From: Bacillota bacterium | Lineage (GTDB): Bacteria > Bacillota > Clostridia > Lutisporales > Lutisporaceae | Length of the DNA: 64,000 nucleotides | Assembly (NCBI GenBank): GCA_029553855.1 | Contig: JAKPKE010000018.1 | Coordinates: forward strand, 1-64,000 | Direction: 5' to 3' | Shown: positions 35,242-44,645 of the stretch, in pieces | Position numbering within the stretch: the stretch's first letter is position 1 | Layout of the letters: every line of letters starts with the position of its first letter | Notes under the pieces: generated by a model | Databases searched by the model: none | Told to the model about the DNA's origin: nothing | The model's input: the letters and a program-made list of their open reading frames with translations, nothing else | Program-made: the position numbers and the translations under genes

Positions 35242-35946
35242 ATGAAAGAAAAAAAACCATCATTAAAAGCATTTTGTACTGTAATAGCAATTTGTATATT
35301 TATTGCTTTCAGCAATTCAATTTTTGCTGATAATTATACCGCGCCAGCCCCAGAAACAAATAACAAGACATATGAAGTCAATCACAAACAATACTTGGAA
35401 AAAGCTATTGCAGACTTGGTGCAAGAAGGTAAATTATCTAAAGGAAAAGCTGAAAAAATACTGGAATACAAAAGGAAAAAAGAGCATGATCGCAGCGAGC
35501 TTACCGGTGATCAGAAGAAACATTCAAATATGAAATTTAAAAAAGGAAGTCTGTTAGGGGATTTAAGAAGGGATAACATACTGACTGATACCGAAGTTCA
35601 GCTTATCAGGGAGAAGCTTCGTGAAATGAAGGATGCCAGACTTGCTGACAGAATACAAATCCTTATAGAAAAAAATGTCCTTACGCAAGAAGACGTAAAC
35701 AATATGAGCACATATATGGCTAAAGTCCGCGAAGAACGAAAAGCACAAATAGAAAAGATGTTAAAGATGAATCCTGACGAAAGAAAAGAGTATTTTGAGA
35801 GCATTAAAAAAGAACGAAAAGACATAATTACCAGAATGGTCGAAGACAAAGTAATAACAAAAGAACAGGCTGCAGAAATTAGAAGAGCATTACCTGAATT
35901 AAGAAGATCAAGAATTAGAAAACCAGATCGAAAGAGAATGCAATAA
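35242..35946 (+). CDS. Secreted helical repeat protein, function unknown (234 aa)
   Basis: A signal peptide (AFCTVIAICIFIAFSNSIFA) and then about 200 charged, helical residues. A motif of about 15 residues, roughly 'lve.g.lt.e.a..i', recurs four times: LVQEGKLSKGKAEKI, LRRDNILTDTEVQLI, IEKNVLTQEDVNNM and MVEDKVITKEQAAEI. This resembles DUF2680-type small repeat proteins. Start ATG 35242 follows AAGAAGGGAG; an earlier ATG (35212) lacks one. It lies just before a convergent two-component system, which could regulate it. Confidence 0.65.
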   Translation: MKEKKPSLKAFCTVIAICIFIAFSNSIFADNYTAPAPETNNKTYEVNHKQYLEKAIADLVQEGKLSKGKAEKILEYKRKKEHDRSELTGDQKKHSNMKFKKGSLLGDLRRDNILTDTEVQLIREKLREMKDARLADRIQILIEKNVLTQEDVNNMSTYMAKVREERKAQIEKMLKMNPDERKEYFESIKKERKDIITRMVEDKVITKEQAAEIRRALPELRRSRIRKPDRKRMQ

Positions 35947-35966
35947 ATGCTGGTATTAGTGAGGGA

Positions 35967-35987
35967 CCCCTGCATACTTTGCAGGGG
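35967..35987. terminator. Hairpin between convergent genes
   Basis: CCCCTGC (35967-35973) pairs with GCAGGGG (35981-35987), extended by GGAC/GTCC. It has no long T-run; placed between the secreted protein and the histidine kinase, it may serve both. Confidence 0.5.
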
Positions 35988-35994
35988 CTGTCCA

Positions 35995-37443
35995 TTATAT
36001 TATTGGAAGTTCAATCTGGAATAGTGCACCCGACTCATAGTTCTCTGCAGTAATTATTCCATTATGCTTCTCTATAACATTCCTGCTTATCGCTAAGCCA
36101 AGTCCAAAACTACCCTTTGAGCCTTTAAAGAATCTGTCGAATATATTAGGAAGCTCTGCAGATTCAAAACCCGGGCCGTCATCCGATATCCTTATCCTTA
36201 CTGTCCTTTCATCAATGAGCTCTGATTTTATCGTTACAATACTTTTCGCATAACGTAAACAGTTGCTAAGAATATTGCTGATTGCTCTTGAAAGCTTTTC
36301 CTCATCTGCAGTAATGCTTACATCGTTTTCCATTAAATCAAGAACAATTGTAATATTACTTTTTGATGCTATCCCATTCATTCGATAAGTGCAACTACGA
36401 AGCAGTTCATTAATGTCTAGAGTATAGAAATGATAGTTTTCTTCAATTGCATCCAAACGGGACAGGTACAGAAGATTTTCCACAAGCTGAGCCAGACGTT
36501 TGGATTCATCTATAATAATATCTGCAGCAGAATCGCTTTCCGTAATACTATATTTTATACCTTCTGCATAGCTTTGAATAGACATAAGCGGGGTTCTAAA
36601 CTCATGGGATACATTTTGCAGGAATGTTTTTTGCGCTTTGTCATAAGCTTCAAGCTTTTCAGACATCAAATTGATACTATTTACAAATGCGCTGAATTCA
36701 TCATATACGGGTGTTGTTATCTTCGTTCCGAAGTTTCTTTCAGCTATTGATTGTATATGTTGATTGAGTGTGTTGAAAGGAGCAGATATTTTCTTTGATA
36801 AAACAGAAGAAATCAATATAATAATAAAAGCCGACAGCAGAAGAATCATAAGAAGAATTAAGTTAATAGCAAATTGCAGCTTATTTATATTTTGAAGACT
36901 GGAATAAATGACTATCCAGCCTAAGCCAAAGTTATTTTTCTGAGATACCGGCTTTATTACCGCAATATATTCTGTACCTGTATAATGGAAGTCAAGATAG
37001 CTTTCTTTATTTAAATCTTTTGATTTGTCTATTTCTGCAGAAATTTTATTCAACAGGTCTGTACCCGCAGTTGTATACCATTCAACGGGGGGATCAATGA
37101 TATTCTTATTATTATCCAGCAAAATGTAATCAGCGTCTAGCACAGAAAGAGGTTCTCTAAGAGACCTATCCAACATAAAATAATACCTGAACACTCTGTT
37201 TTCCCTTTCTTCATTAAATGGCCGAGGAATAGGAGTACTATCGCTTCTCTGAAAAATATCAGGACCCCTTCTCAATGCTGTACCTTCAGTACGAGATGCT
37301 ATCTTATTCAACTGTTCGATTAAATCCCTTTCAAAATAAATACGTATTGCGATATTAAATATAGCAGCTACTAAGGCTATTAGCATAATAATGACAACAA
37401 GGTTATACTTAAATATTCTCCATTTTATTGTATTGCTTTTCAT
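35995..37443 (-). CDS. Sensor histidine kinase (482 aa)
   Basis: Membrane sensor of a two-component system. Span 1 is at about residues 10-32, an extracellular sensor region at about 33-190, span 2 at about 195-215, then a HAMP domain, the HisKA motif SHEFRTPLMSIQSYAEG and HATPase boxes NILSNCLRYA, RISDDGPGFE and GSFGLGLAISRNV. The frame opens at 37485, but GGAG at the end of the regulator gene and ATG 37443 give the better start, 5 bp after the regulator stop. The signal is unknown. The divergent efflux operon is a likely target. Confidence 0.92.
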   Translation of the reverse strand: MKSNTIKWRIFKYNLVVIIMLIALVAAIFNIAIRIYFERDLIEQLNKIASRTEGTALRRGPDIFQRSDSTPIPRPFNEERENRVFRYYFMLDRSLREPLSVLDADYILLDNNKNIIDPPVEWYTTAGTDLLNKISAEIDKSKDLNKESYLDFHYTGTEYIAVIKPVSQKNNFGLGWIVIYSSLQNINKLQFAINLILLMILLLSAFIIILISSVLSKKISAPFNTLNQHIQSIAERNFGTKITTPVYDEFSAFVNSINLMSEKLEAYDKAQKTFLQNVSHEFRTPLMSIQSYAEGIKYSITESDSAADIIIDESKRLAQLVENLLYLSRLDAIEENYHFYTLDINELLRSCTYRMNGIASKSNITIVLDLMENDVSITADEEKLSRAISNILSNCLRYAKSIVTIKSELIDERTVRIRISDDGPGFESAELPNIFDRFFKGSKGSFGLGLAISRNVIEKHNGIITAENYESGALFQIELPII

Positions 37444-37448
37444 ATTTA

Positions 37449-38144
37449 TTATTCTCCATCCATTAGCCTGAAACCGAAGCCCCATACAGTCTCAATTTTC
37501 AGTGTAGAACCCGATTCCAAAAGCTTCTTTCTAATTCTTTTTACCATATCATCAGTTGCCCTTGTTTCAACTTCATTTTCAAAACCCCAGACCTTATCCA
37601 GCAGTTCGCTCCTGCTTACAGCTCTGTCCTTATTTACCGCAAGATAATAGAGCAGGGAGAATTCCATTCCAGTAAGCCCAATGTCCTTTCCATCAAATTC
37701 TGCCTTTTTAGTATTATTATTTATAGATATGTCCGATAATTTTATTCCCTCGCCAGTTCCTATATGCATCTTATCCAATTCAATTCTTCTGAAAATGCTT
37801 TTGATTCTCGCAATCAACTCCATGGGGCTAAAGGGCTTTGTAAGATAATCATCGCAGCCAAGGGTTAATCCTGCTATTTTATCCGGGTCCGTGTCTTTGG
37901 CTGATACTATAATTACCGGCACACCACTCATTTGACGCACTTGGGAACATAGGGAATATCCATCCACTCCAGGCATCATTATATCTATTATAAGCATATC
38001 CGCAGGTTTGGCTATAAAAGCTTCGTATATGGATTTTCCATTATTAAATACTTCTACTTCATAACCTTCTTTTATTAAAAAAGATTTTATAATATTGCAG
38101 ATATTTACCTCATCATCTGCGACATAAATCAGCTTTTTACCCAT
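37449..38144 (-). CDS. OmpR-family response regulator (231 aa)
   Basis: A receiver domain (YVADDEVNICNIIKSFL, phospho-acceptor Asp in MLIIDIMMPGVDGYS, Lys in LTKPFSPMELIARI) and a C-terminal OmpR winged helix (about residues 130-228, GLTGMEFSLLYYLAVNKDRA and ETVWGFGFRL). It is the first gene of the unit with the kinase and is divergent from the efflux operon at 38.4 kb. Confidence 0.94.
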   Translation of the reverse strand: MGKKLIYVADDEVNICNIIKSFLIKEGYEVEVFNNGKSIYEAFIAKPADMLIIDIMMPGVDGYSLCSQVRQMSGVPVIIVSAKDTDPDKIAGLTLGCDDYLTKPFSPMELIARIKSIFRRIELDKMHIGTGEGIKLSDISINNNTKKAEFDGKDIGLTGMEFSLLYYLAVNKDRAVSRSELLDKVWGFENEVETRATDDMVKRIRKKLLESGSTLKIETVWGFGFRLMDGE

Positions 38145-38371
38145 ATAAATTCACCCCATAACTAATTCTATCATATAATTATTAAATTACATTTGATAAA
38201 ATCTTTTGCTGCAATTCTGCCACAGATTTGCGGAGATTTATTGTTATATGAAGATGTAAAATTATAGAGGAAGCAGTCAGGCTGCATAGGGGCAGTTTAT
38301 GTGGATAACTAAGCTTATCTGCATTGTATAATAGGATTATATGAAAAAATGTGATAGAAAGGAAAAGTGTA

Positions 38372-38410
38372 ATGAATTTCCCTATGCTTTCATTATACAA
38401 GGTAGCATGA
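38372..38410 (+). CDS. Possible 12-residue leader peptide upstream of the efflux adaptor
   Basis: ATG 38372 follows GAAAGGAAAAG and encodes MNFPMLSLYKVA. Its stop TGA (38408-38410) directly abuts the adaptor ATG (38411). The adaptor itself lacks a clear Shine-Dalgarno, so translation may be coupled through this mini-gene. The upstream 38145-38371 interval contains a TATAAT at 38327-38332. Confidence 0.4.
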   Translation: MNFPMLSLYKVA

Positions 38411-40315
38411 ATGGACTTAAACACAAGTATAGGCACTAGGTTTAGGAGTAAAGCATTAAAAAAAAGGCTGACAGTAAGCATTTTTATAATCCTTATTATA
38501 GCAGCGGCTATACTTGGTGTAAATTATTTTAAAACAAAGAACACCAGAGGGAATGCTGCACAGCAGACAACAGCGATGGTGAGAAGAGGGGATCTGAATG
38601 TGCATGTGTCGGGGTCAGGTCCTATAAAGCCGTCATCCAAGTATGCATTAACCTCGAATGTAAGCGGGACCCTCACAAAGATATACTATAAGGACGGAGA
38701 TAAAGTAAACAGCGGGGATTTAATTTTTGAAATAGATGATAAAGATACACAGCTTCAAATTAAACAATTGCGAAACAGCATAGCCCAGGCGCAGCTTACA
38801 AGGGACCGTAATATGAAAGAACTGTTATCCGGAAATATTACTGCCCCTATAGACGGCGAAATTACAAATCTTCAGATAAGAGAGGGTGACAGCATCTCAA
38901 ATAATAGTATGATGATGACTATTACCGATAAGTCAAAACTAAAGCTGTTGGTTTCATTTAATAATACATATCGAAGTAAATTATCAGTCGGGCAGGTCAT
39001 AACCGTAAATGTTTTTGATGCGAGCCATGATGAACTGTATGAAACGAATGGAAGTATAATGACGATCAGTACCCCAAGTTTTATTACTGCGAATGGTTCT
39101 GAAGCATATAATGTTGGGGTTGAAATAGACAATACAGGGACTATTTCGGAAGGAATGATTGCAAACGTCTCAATTAATGTTGATGGGTCGGTAATAACAA
39201 GTAAAGGAAGCAGTACCTTAAGTTTCTTAAAAAGTATGACAATAAAAGCGGCCTCCGGCGGAGTGGTAAGCAAACTTATTGCGGAAAACGGTCAGAATGT
39301 CAAACAGGGTGATTTGTTGGCAGAGTTGGATAATAGGGACTTGGAGCTTACCATACAAACAAATGATCTTAAGCTGGAGGATTTAAATTCACAGCTTAAG
39401 ACAACAGAGGAAAGGTTGAAAGACTATAAAGTATATGCACCCTTTGATGGCACATTTACATTAAATAGTATTGAGCAGGGTAACAGTATAAAACAGGGGG
39501 ACATTCTAGGAAACCTTGCGAATTACGATATTATGGAGTTCAATATCAACATAGATGAACTTGATATATCAAAGGTAAAAGTTGATCAGGATGCTAAAGT
39601 GACAATAGATGCCCTTCCCGAGACAACGGATACACCTCTTCAGGGTAAAGTCACTAAGATTGCAGTGGAGGGTTCTTCTTCAAACGGTGTATCTGTTTAT
39701 CCTGTTACTGTTCAGATTGAAAAGAATTCAGAATTAAAGGGAAGCATGAGCGCAAACGCTGAAATAATTGTTATTAAGAAGGAAAATGTCCTTTATGTTC
39801 CTGTAGGTGCAGTACAAAAAAGAAATGGCAAAAGCTACGTAAATGTTTTAACAGGAGCGGAAAATGTCGGAATGACAAGAAGAAACCGCAGCGCGGAAAC
39901 GGCTGAAGAAGCTGAAACATATGGGAGATCAGAATCAAACAGCGAAGCAGGAGTAAATAAAAGAACAGAATCAAATAGTGGAGCAGAAACAAGTAGAAGG
40001 CCGGAAGCAAGCAACGGAGCAGAAGCAAGGGGAGTAACAGAAGAAAACAACAAGACGGAATCAGACGGAAGGGCGGAAAGAAACAGACAGCAGACTGAAC
40101 CGACACAAATAGAGACGAGGGAAGTAAAAATTGGAATAAGTACGGAGGAATATATCGAGATAATCAGTGGATTGAAACAAGGAGAATCAGTTGTTGTAAC
40201 ATCTTCTTCAAACTCCAACAGTAATCGACAGAGAATGTCGGATGGTATGACAATTCCGATGGGTGGCGCCCCTTCAGGCGGCGGCGTGAATTTCAGAACC
40301 ATACAAAGGCAGTAA
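38411..40315 (+). CDS. HlyD/MacA-type efflux adaptor with two lipoyl-like units (634 aa)
   Basis: Membrane-fusion protein of a tripartite-like exporter. One N-terminal span (VSIFIILIIAAAILGVNYF) precedes the core. Two biotinyl/lipoyl-like segments are seen (YALTSNVSGTLTKIYYKDGD... and AASGGVVSKLIAENGQNVKQGD), with short coiled coils and beta-barrel domains. The region at about residues 495-575 is a degenerate tandem of Ser/Asn/Glu/Thr/Arg-rich repeats (RRPEAS, KRTESN, GRSESN), an apparent low-complexity insert before the last strand. The ATPase, permease and TolC-like genes follow. Confidence 0.85.
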   Translation: MDLNTSIGTRFRSKALKKRLTVSIFIILIIAAAILGVNYFKTKNTRGNAAQQTTAMVRRGDLNVHVSGSGPIKPSSKYALTSNVSGTLTKIYYKDGDKVNSGDLIFEIDDKDTQLQIKQLRNSIAQAQLTRDRNMKELLSGNITAPIDGEITNLQIREGDSISNNSMMMTITDKSKLKLLVSFNNTYRSKLSVGQVITVNVFDASHDELYETNGSIMTISTPSFITANGSEAYNVGVEIDNTGTISEGMIANVSINVDGSVITSKGSSTLSFLKSMTIKAASGGVVSKLIAENGQNVKQGDLLAELDNRDLELTIQTNDLKLEDLNSQLKTTEERLKDYKVYAPFDGTFTLNSIEQGNSIKQGDILGNLANYDIMEFNINIDELDISKVKVDQDAKVTIDALPETTDTPLQGKVTKIAVEGSSSNGVSVYPVTVQIEKNSELKGSMSANAEIIVIKKENVLYVPVGAVQKRNGKSYVNVLTGAENVGMTRRNRSAETAEEAETYGRSESNSEAGVNKRTESNSGAETSRRPEASNGAEARGVTEENNKTESDGRAERNRQQTEPTQIETREVKIGISTEEYIEIISGLKQGESVVVTSSSNSNSNRQRMSDGMTIPMGGAPSGGGVNFRTIQRQ

Positions 40316-40327
40316 GGAGGGGCTGCT

Positions 40328-41008
40328 ATGATAGAAATAAAAAACATGAGTAAAATCTACAGGATAGGCGATGTGGAAGTAACTGCATTAAATAATGTAA
40401 GCTTGAACATAAAACAATACGAATATGTGTCGATTATTGGGCCTTCCGGCTCGGGAAAGTCTACACTTATGAATATGATTGGCTGTCTTGATATACCTAC
40501 AAAAGGAGAATACCGCCTTGATGGTGTTGAAGTGAGCAGACTAAAGGATGAAAAACTTGCAGAAATCAGAAACCGCAAGATAGGGTTTATATTTCAAGGC
40601 TTCAATTTGCTTCAAAAACTTAGTGCTTTCGAGAACGTAGAGCTTCCCCTTATCTATCAGGGGCTGCACAGCAGAGAAAGAAATGATAAATCAATAGAAG
40701 CGCTTCGATTGGTAGGCCTTGAAGACAGAATGCGACATAGGCCTGCGGAGCTTTCGGGAGGCCAGCAGCAGCGGGTTGCTATTGCCAGGGCTTTGGTAGG
40801 CAATCCCTCAATAATACTGGCTGATGAGCCTACAGGAAACCTTGATTCAAAATCCGGTAAAGAAATCATAAACTTACTGAAAGAACTACACCGGAAAGGC
40901 AGCACAATAGTACTAATAACTCATGACCATGAAGTCGCTGTACAAGCCGAAAGGATCATACACATACAGGATGGGGAAATCTTAGAGGACAAGGCGGTGG
41001 TGGGATAG
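40328..41008 (+). CDS. ABC transporter ATP-binding protein, MacB-type (226 aa)
   Basis: Energises the efflux pump. Walker [13 protein letters not shown], signature [16 protein letters not shown], Walker [14 protein letters not shown] and the H-loop LITHDHEVA are intact. Start ATG after AAGGAGGGG, 12 bp behind the adaptor gene. The permease starts at the next base after its stop. Confidence 0.93.
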   Translation: MIEIKNMSKIYRIGDVEVTALNNVSLNIKQYEYVSIIGPSGSGKSTLMNMIGCLDIPTKGEYRLDGVEVSRLKDEKLAEIRNRKIGFIFQGFNLLQKLSAFENVELPLIYQGLHSRERNDKSIEALRLVGLEDRMRHRPAELSGGQQQRVAIARALVGNPSIILADEPTGNLDSKSGKEIINLLKELHRKGSTIVLITHDHEVAVQAERIIHIQDGEILEDKAVVG

Positions 41009-42187
41009 ATGGGCTTTATTCAAGCATATAAAATGGCAATTAAAAGTATCCGCAGTAATAAGGTACGTTCCTTTCTAACCATGTTGGGAGTAATAATAGG
41101 GGTATCGTCAGTTATAACGGCCGTTGCCTTTGCACAGGGGAGTACAAAGAGGGTGATAGATACAATATCGAGCATGGGTACAAATCTGATTCAGGTTAGT
41201 ATAACGGGAAGGAACAGCAATAGGAATGTTACATATAATCAAATTAAGGAATTTTCTGAGGAAAACAGTGTTGATATTGCAGCTGTAGCACCCCAGTCCA
41301 ACTCCACAGCAACAGTCAAGTATAAGACAAAAAACAGGGATACCACAGTGCTGGGAACAAGCCCGGATTACCAGACAATCAGAAGTGTTGGTGCATATAT
41401 AGGGCGTTTTCTGGTACAAAATGATCTTGACAGCATGCAGAGGGTTGCGATTATTGGTACAGCAGTTGTCAATGACATTTTTGAGGGAACAAACCCTATA
41501 GGGCAAAAAATCAAAATCAATGGACAGCTGTTTTCTGTAGCTGGAGTTCTGGAAGAAAAGGATGGGGGGCAGGATAACGGAGCAGACGATATGGTTATTA
41601 TTCCGGTTACTGTTGCACAGAGGCTTTTTCGTTCTGGGACTATCAGAAATTATGCAATCCAGGCAAAAAGCCCGGAAACAGTAGATAGTGCAATGGAAAA
41701 GATAAATGAATTTCTTACAAAAATCTATAAAAATCCTGATGCTTACAGGGTTTTCAACCAGGCAGAGATGCTCGAAAATTTGGATAATATGACTGGAACT
41801 ATGACAACGGTACTTGCGGGAATTGCAGCGATATCCCTTGTCGTAGGAGGTATAGGGATAATGAATATAATGCTTGTATCCGTTACAGAAAGGACTAAGG
41901 AAATTGGTATAAGAAAGGCTATTGGTGCCAAGAAAAAAAATATTCTTTTACAGTTTCTTATAGAGGCAATCATTGTAACAGGTATAGGCGGTCTCTTGGG
42001 CATACTCATCGGATTGTTCATTATACACTTTATTATTGGCGGATTTGAACTTGTACCGGAGGTCTATTCCATACTCTGGATAGTTATTTCTTTCGAAATA
42101 TCACTGGTTGTAGGTATTATTTTCGGACTCTTTCCTGCATATAAAGCAGCAAGTTTGAATCCAATTGAAGCTTTAAGATCAGAATAA
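41009..42187 (+). CDS. ABC transporter permease, MacB/FtsX family (392 aa)
   Basis: Membrane subunit with the MacB architecture: span 1 in VRSFLTMLGVIIGVSSVITAVAF, a core domain (about residues 45-265), and three C-terminal spans with ERTKEIGIRKAIGAKKKNIL and ending in FPAYKAASLNPIEALRSE. It lies in the operon adaptor-ATPase-permease-TolC-like. Confidence 0.93.
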   Translation: MGFIQAYKMAIKSIRSNKVRSFLTMLGVIIGVSSVITAVAFAQGSTKRVIDTISSMGTNLIQVSITGRNSNRNVTYNQIKEFSEENSVDIAAVAPQSNSTATVKYKTKNRDTTVLGTSPDYQTIRSVGAYIGRFLVQNDLDSMQRVAIIGTAVVNDIFEGTNPIGQKIKINGQLFSVAGVLEEKDGGQDNGADDMVIIPVTVAQRLFRSGTIRNYAIQAKSPETVDSAMEKINEFLTKIYKNPDAYRVFNQAEMLENLDNMTGTMTTVLAGIAAISLVVGGIGIMNIMLVSVTERTKEIGIRKAIGAKKKNILLQFLIEAIIVTGIGGLLGILIGLFIIHFIIGGFELVPEVYSILWIVISFEISLVVGIIFGLFPAYKAASLNPIEALRSE

Positions 42188-42198
42188 GGGAGAAAAAA

Positions 42199-43347
42199 AT
42201 GAAAAAAACAAGATATATTATATGTACAATAATATGCCTGGCACTTTTGTTTAATGGCACTGCCGCTTCCGAACCTACGGAAAGCGGAATATTGACCCTA
42301 AATGAAGCAAAGGAACTTGCATTAAAAAATAATATGCAGCTTAAGCTTCAGCAAATCTATATACAACAGGCTTCTGACAATTACGATAAAGTATATGAAA
42401 ATAACAAAAGAACCAGTAAAGGAGATTACACAGATGCTGCAGAAAGGGCTGCCGCCGATGTAGCCCGAAAAATTTCAATAGAAAACGCTGCTTCAAACTT
42501 GAGAAAAGCCATATTCAATAGAAACGATCTGAAGAGGGCATCTGACTATAACGTTACTATAGCTTATTACAATATATTAAAATCAATATATTCACTTGAG
42601 GATCAGAAAAGAAACGTAGAATTAAAAGAAAAAACTTTGGATGCAGCTGAAATGAAATATAGATTTGATTTAACTGACAAGAACTCTTTAACACAAGCGG
42701 AGGATTCCCTTGAGGCTGCAAAAGCATCGTACGATAAAAGTCTTTCCGACGTAAAGGATAATATGGCAGCTTTAAGTAAGCTTATCAAGAGAGATCTTGA
42801 TTTTTACAGTGATAAGATGGATATGAATATAATACTGCCAAATATAAATGATCTGGATCTTGGTGCAATAAAGAAAGATAATATAATAAATAACCCCAGC
42901 TTTTTTACCGCAAAGGAACAATATGATGTAGCAGAATATAAGCTTGAACTTACAGAAGAAAAGTATGATCATTACCGCGGGCTCCCAAACAGAGCATCAG
43001 AAATTATGGAAAAGTTCGAAGACATTCTTTATGAAGCACAATGGAATTTTGACGAAATAAAATATAACTATGATGAAAAGGAAAAAGAGTTAGTTATATC
43101 GCTAAATAATCAATTTTCCAGCATAAACAGCATGCAGGAAAGCTATAAAAGTCAAAAGAAAAAGATAGAAGAAGGAGAATCTTCGTTACAAAAAGATAAA
43201 ATTAAGTTTCAGATGGGTCTGATAACAAATTCCGTTTTGGAACAAAATCAGTCAAGCCTTGAAAATCTAAAGAATCAATTGAATATTATTAATATTAACA
43301 TGAATATTCAATATACCTCTATTACTCAATACAGCCCGTTGCAATAA
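42199..43347 (+). CDS. TolC-family-like secreted coiled-coil protein (382 aa)
   Basis: A signal peptide (RYIICTIICLALLFNGTAAS) is followed by TLNEAKELALKNNMQLKLQQ, the typical opening of TolC/OMF repeats, and two long helical segments with EAAKASYDKSLSDVKDN and SSLENLKNQLNII. In Gram-negatives such proteins are outer-membrane channels. In a cell with no outer membrane the role is unclear, perhaps a wall-spanning or structural partner of the MacAB pump. Start ATG after AAGGGAGAA. Confidence 0.75.
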   Translation: MKKTRYIICTIICLALLFNGTAASEPTESGILTLNEAKELALKNNMQLKLQQIYIQQASDNYDKVYENNKRTSKGDYTDAAERAAADVARKISIENAASNLRKAIFNRNDLKRASDYNVTIAYYNILKSIYSLEDQKRNVELKEKTLDAAEMKYRFDLTDKNSLTQAEDSLEAAKASYDKSLSDVKDNMAALSKLIKRDLDFYSDKMDMNIILPNINDLDLGAIKKDNIINNPSFFTAKEQYDVAEYKLELTEEKYDHYRGLPNRASEIMEKFEDILYEAQWNFDEIKYNYDEKEKELVISLNNQFSSINSMQESYKSQKKKIEEGESSLQKDKIKFQMGLITNSVLEQNQSSLENLKNQLNIININMNIQYTSITQYSPLQ

Positions 43348-43569
43348 TTTAAACAGTACATATTGAATAATCAATAAATACAATCATTCTCATTTGAAAA
43401 CTTTTTACATCTACCAATGCTTGTAAACACTATGTTTTTATTATCATTTGTGATTGACAAATGATATTTAATGTTATAACATATCATTAAATAATGTGTA
43501 GAATAAAAATAGAACAGGCGAATGTCAGATTATTTAGCCGGGCTGATTCAATTAGCAGCAAGTATAATT

Positions 43570-43610
43570 AATACTTGTGGGACTATTGTTAACATTGTTG
43601 CACAAGTATT
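43570..43610 (+). promoter_or_regulatory. Hairpin in the leader of the cation-efflux gene
   Basis: AATACTTGTG (43570-43579) pairs perfectly with CACAAGTATT (43601-43610), followed by TTATTTTTTG 27 bp before the start codon. The palindrome ATGTTATAACAT lies upstream (43471-43482). This may be an attenuator or operator. The rest of 43348-43636 holds nothing more that I can identify. Confidence 0.4.
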
Positions 43611-43636
43611 GTCTTATTTTTTGAAAGGAGATAATC

Positions 43637-44584
43637 GTGAATAATCTAATAAGCAAGATAACAGATTGCCTGATCCTCATATTTATTAAAAATGCTAAAC
43701 CAGAAAAGAAGGTATCTGATCAAGTAACAAGACGAAAGTATGCATATCTGGAAGCTTATGTAAGCATTATTGGAAATTTAGCTCTTGCTGCATTGAAGGT
43801 TGTGCTTGGATTAACGCTTAACAGTATTTCTCTGCTTGCCGACGCGGCTCACACCGCGGCGGATGTTCTGACCTCAATCATAGTTCTTCTCGGATTCAAG
43901 CTTTCAAGCTCTCCGGCTGATGATAAGCACCCTTACGGCCACGGAAGGGTTGAGTTTATAGCAACATTTGTTATTTCATTAATGCTGCTTGTGGTTGGTG
44001 CCGAATTCGCCAAATCATCATATAGCCGTCTGATATCAAATGCTGAGGTAAAGGGAAGCATTGGTGTTGTAGCAGTTATGTTATTTGGAGCAGTGTTTAA
44101 GGAGTGGATGGCAAGATTTTCTATAGACTTAGGCAATAGAACAAATTCACCGGCCCTTGTCGCAGACGCATGGCATCACAGAACGGACGGGATTGCCTCC
44201 ATACTTGTAGCTGTAGCAATTATTGCTTCACAGTACGGATATTATAAGGTGGATGCCATATTCGGACTTTTAGTATCAGCACTGATAATATACACGGGAA
44301 TCACTATTGCTTTAGGCTCTGTTTCCCAGCTAATGGGAGAGGCACCGGGGGAAAATGAGCTGAACGAAATTGAAAACATTGCGTTATCAGTTTCCGGCGT
44401 TTCCGGCGTTCACAAGATAAGTGTTCATAACTATGGGTACCACAATGAAATATCACTCCATATTCAGGTTGATAACGGTATGTCCCTTGTTGAAGCGCAC
44501 GATTTATCTGAACGTGTTGAAAGAATAATTGAAGAAAATAAGAACTGCAAAGCTATTGTTCATGTAGAACCTATAGTTGAATAA
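43637..44584 (+). CDS. Cation diffusion facilitator family transporter (315 aa)
   Basis: Proton-coupled divalent metal exporter of the cytoplasmic membrane. About six spans; the site-A ligands are in LADAAHTAADVLTS and in the fifth span VADAWHHRTDGIAS (HxxxD), with HPYGHGRVEF between. A cytosolic C-terminal dimerisation domain follows (about residues 225-310, VHKISVHNYGYHNEISLHIQ). Zn, Fe or Mn are plausible substrates. Start is GTG 43637 after GAAAGGAGA. Confidence 0.92.
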   Translation: MNNLISKITDCLILIFIKNAKPEKKVSDQVTRRKYAYLEAYVSIIGNLALAALKVVLGLTLNSISLLADAAHTAADVLTSIIVLLGFKLSSSPADDKHPYGHGRVEFIATFVISLMLLVVGAEFAKSSYSRLISNAEVKGSIGVVAVMLFGAVFKEWMARFSIDLGNRTNSPALVADAWHHRTDGIASILVAVAIIASQYGYYKVDAIFGLLVSALIIYTGITIALGSVSQLMGEAPGENELNEIENIALSVSGVSGVHKISVHNYGYHNEISLHIQVDNGMSLVEAHDLSERVERIIEENKNCKAIVHVEPIVE

Positions 44585-44600
44585 TAGTCAAAATAAATAT

Positions 44601-44641
44601 AAAAGTACGTTAATGATGATATGTTTCATTAACGTACTTTT
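44601..44641. terminator. Bidirectional terminator between CDF and mgtE genes
   Basis: AAAAGTACGTTAATGA (44601-44616) and TCATTAACGTACTTTT (44626-44641) are perfect arms, with A-runs and T-runs on both sides. Confidence 0.9.
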
Positions 44642-44645
44642 TAAT

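Noticed and set aside
39774-40347. Minus-strand frames across the adaptor repeat
   Set aside because: They arise from the purine-rich repeat and show Leu/Pro/Ser low complexity without domains.
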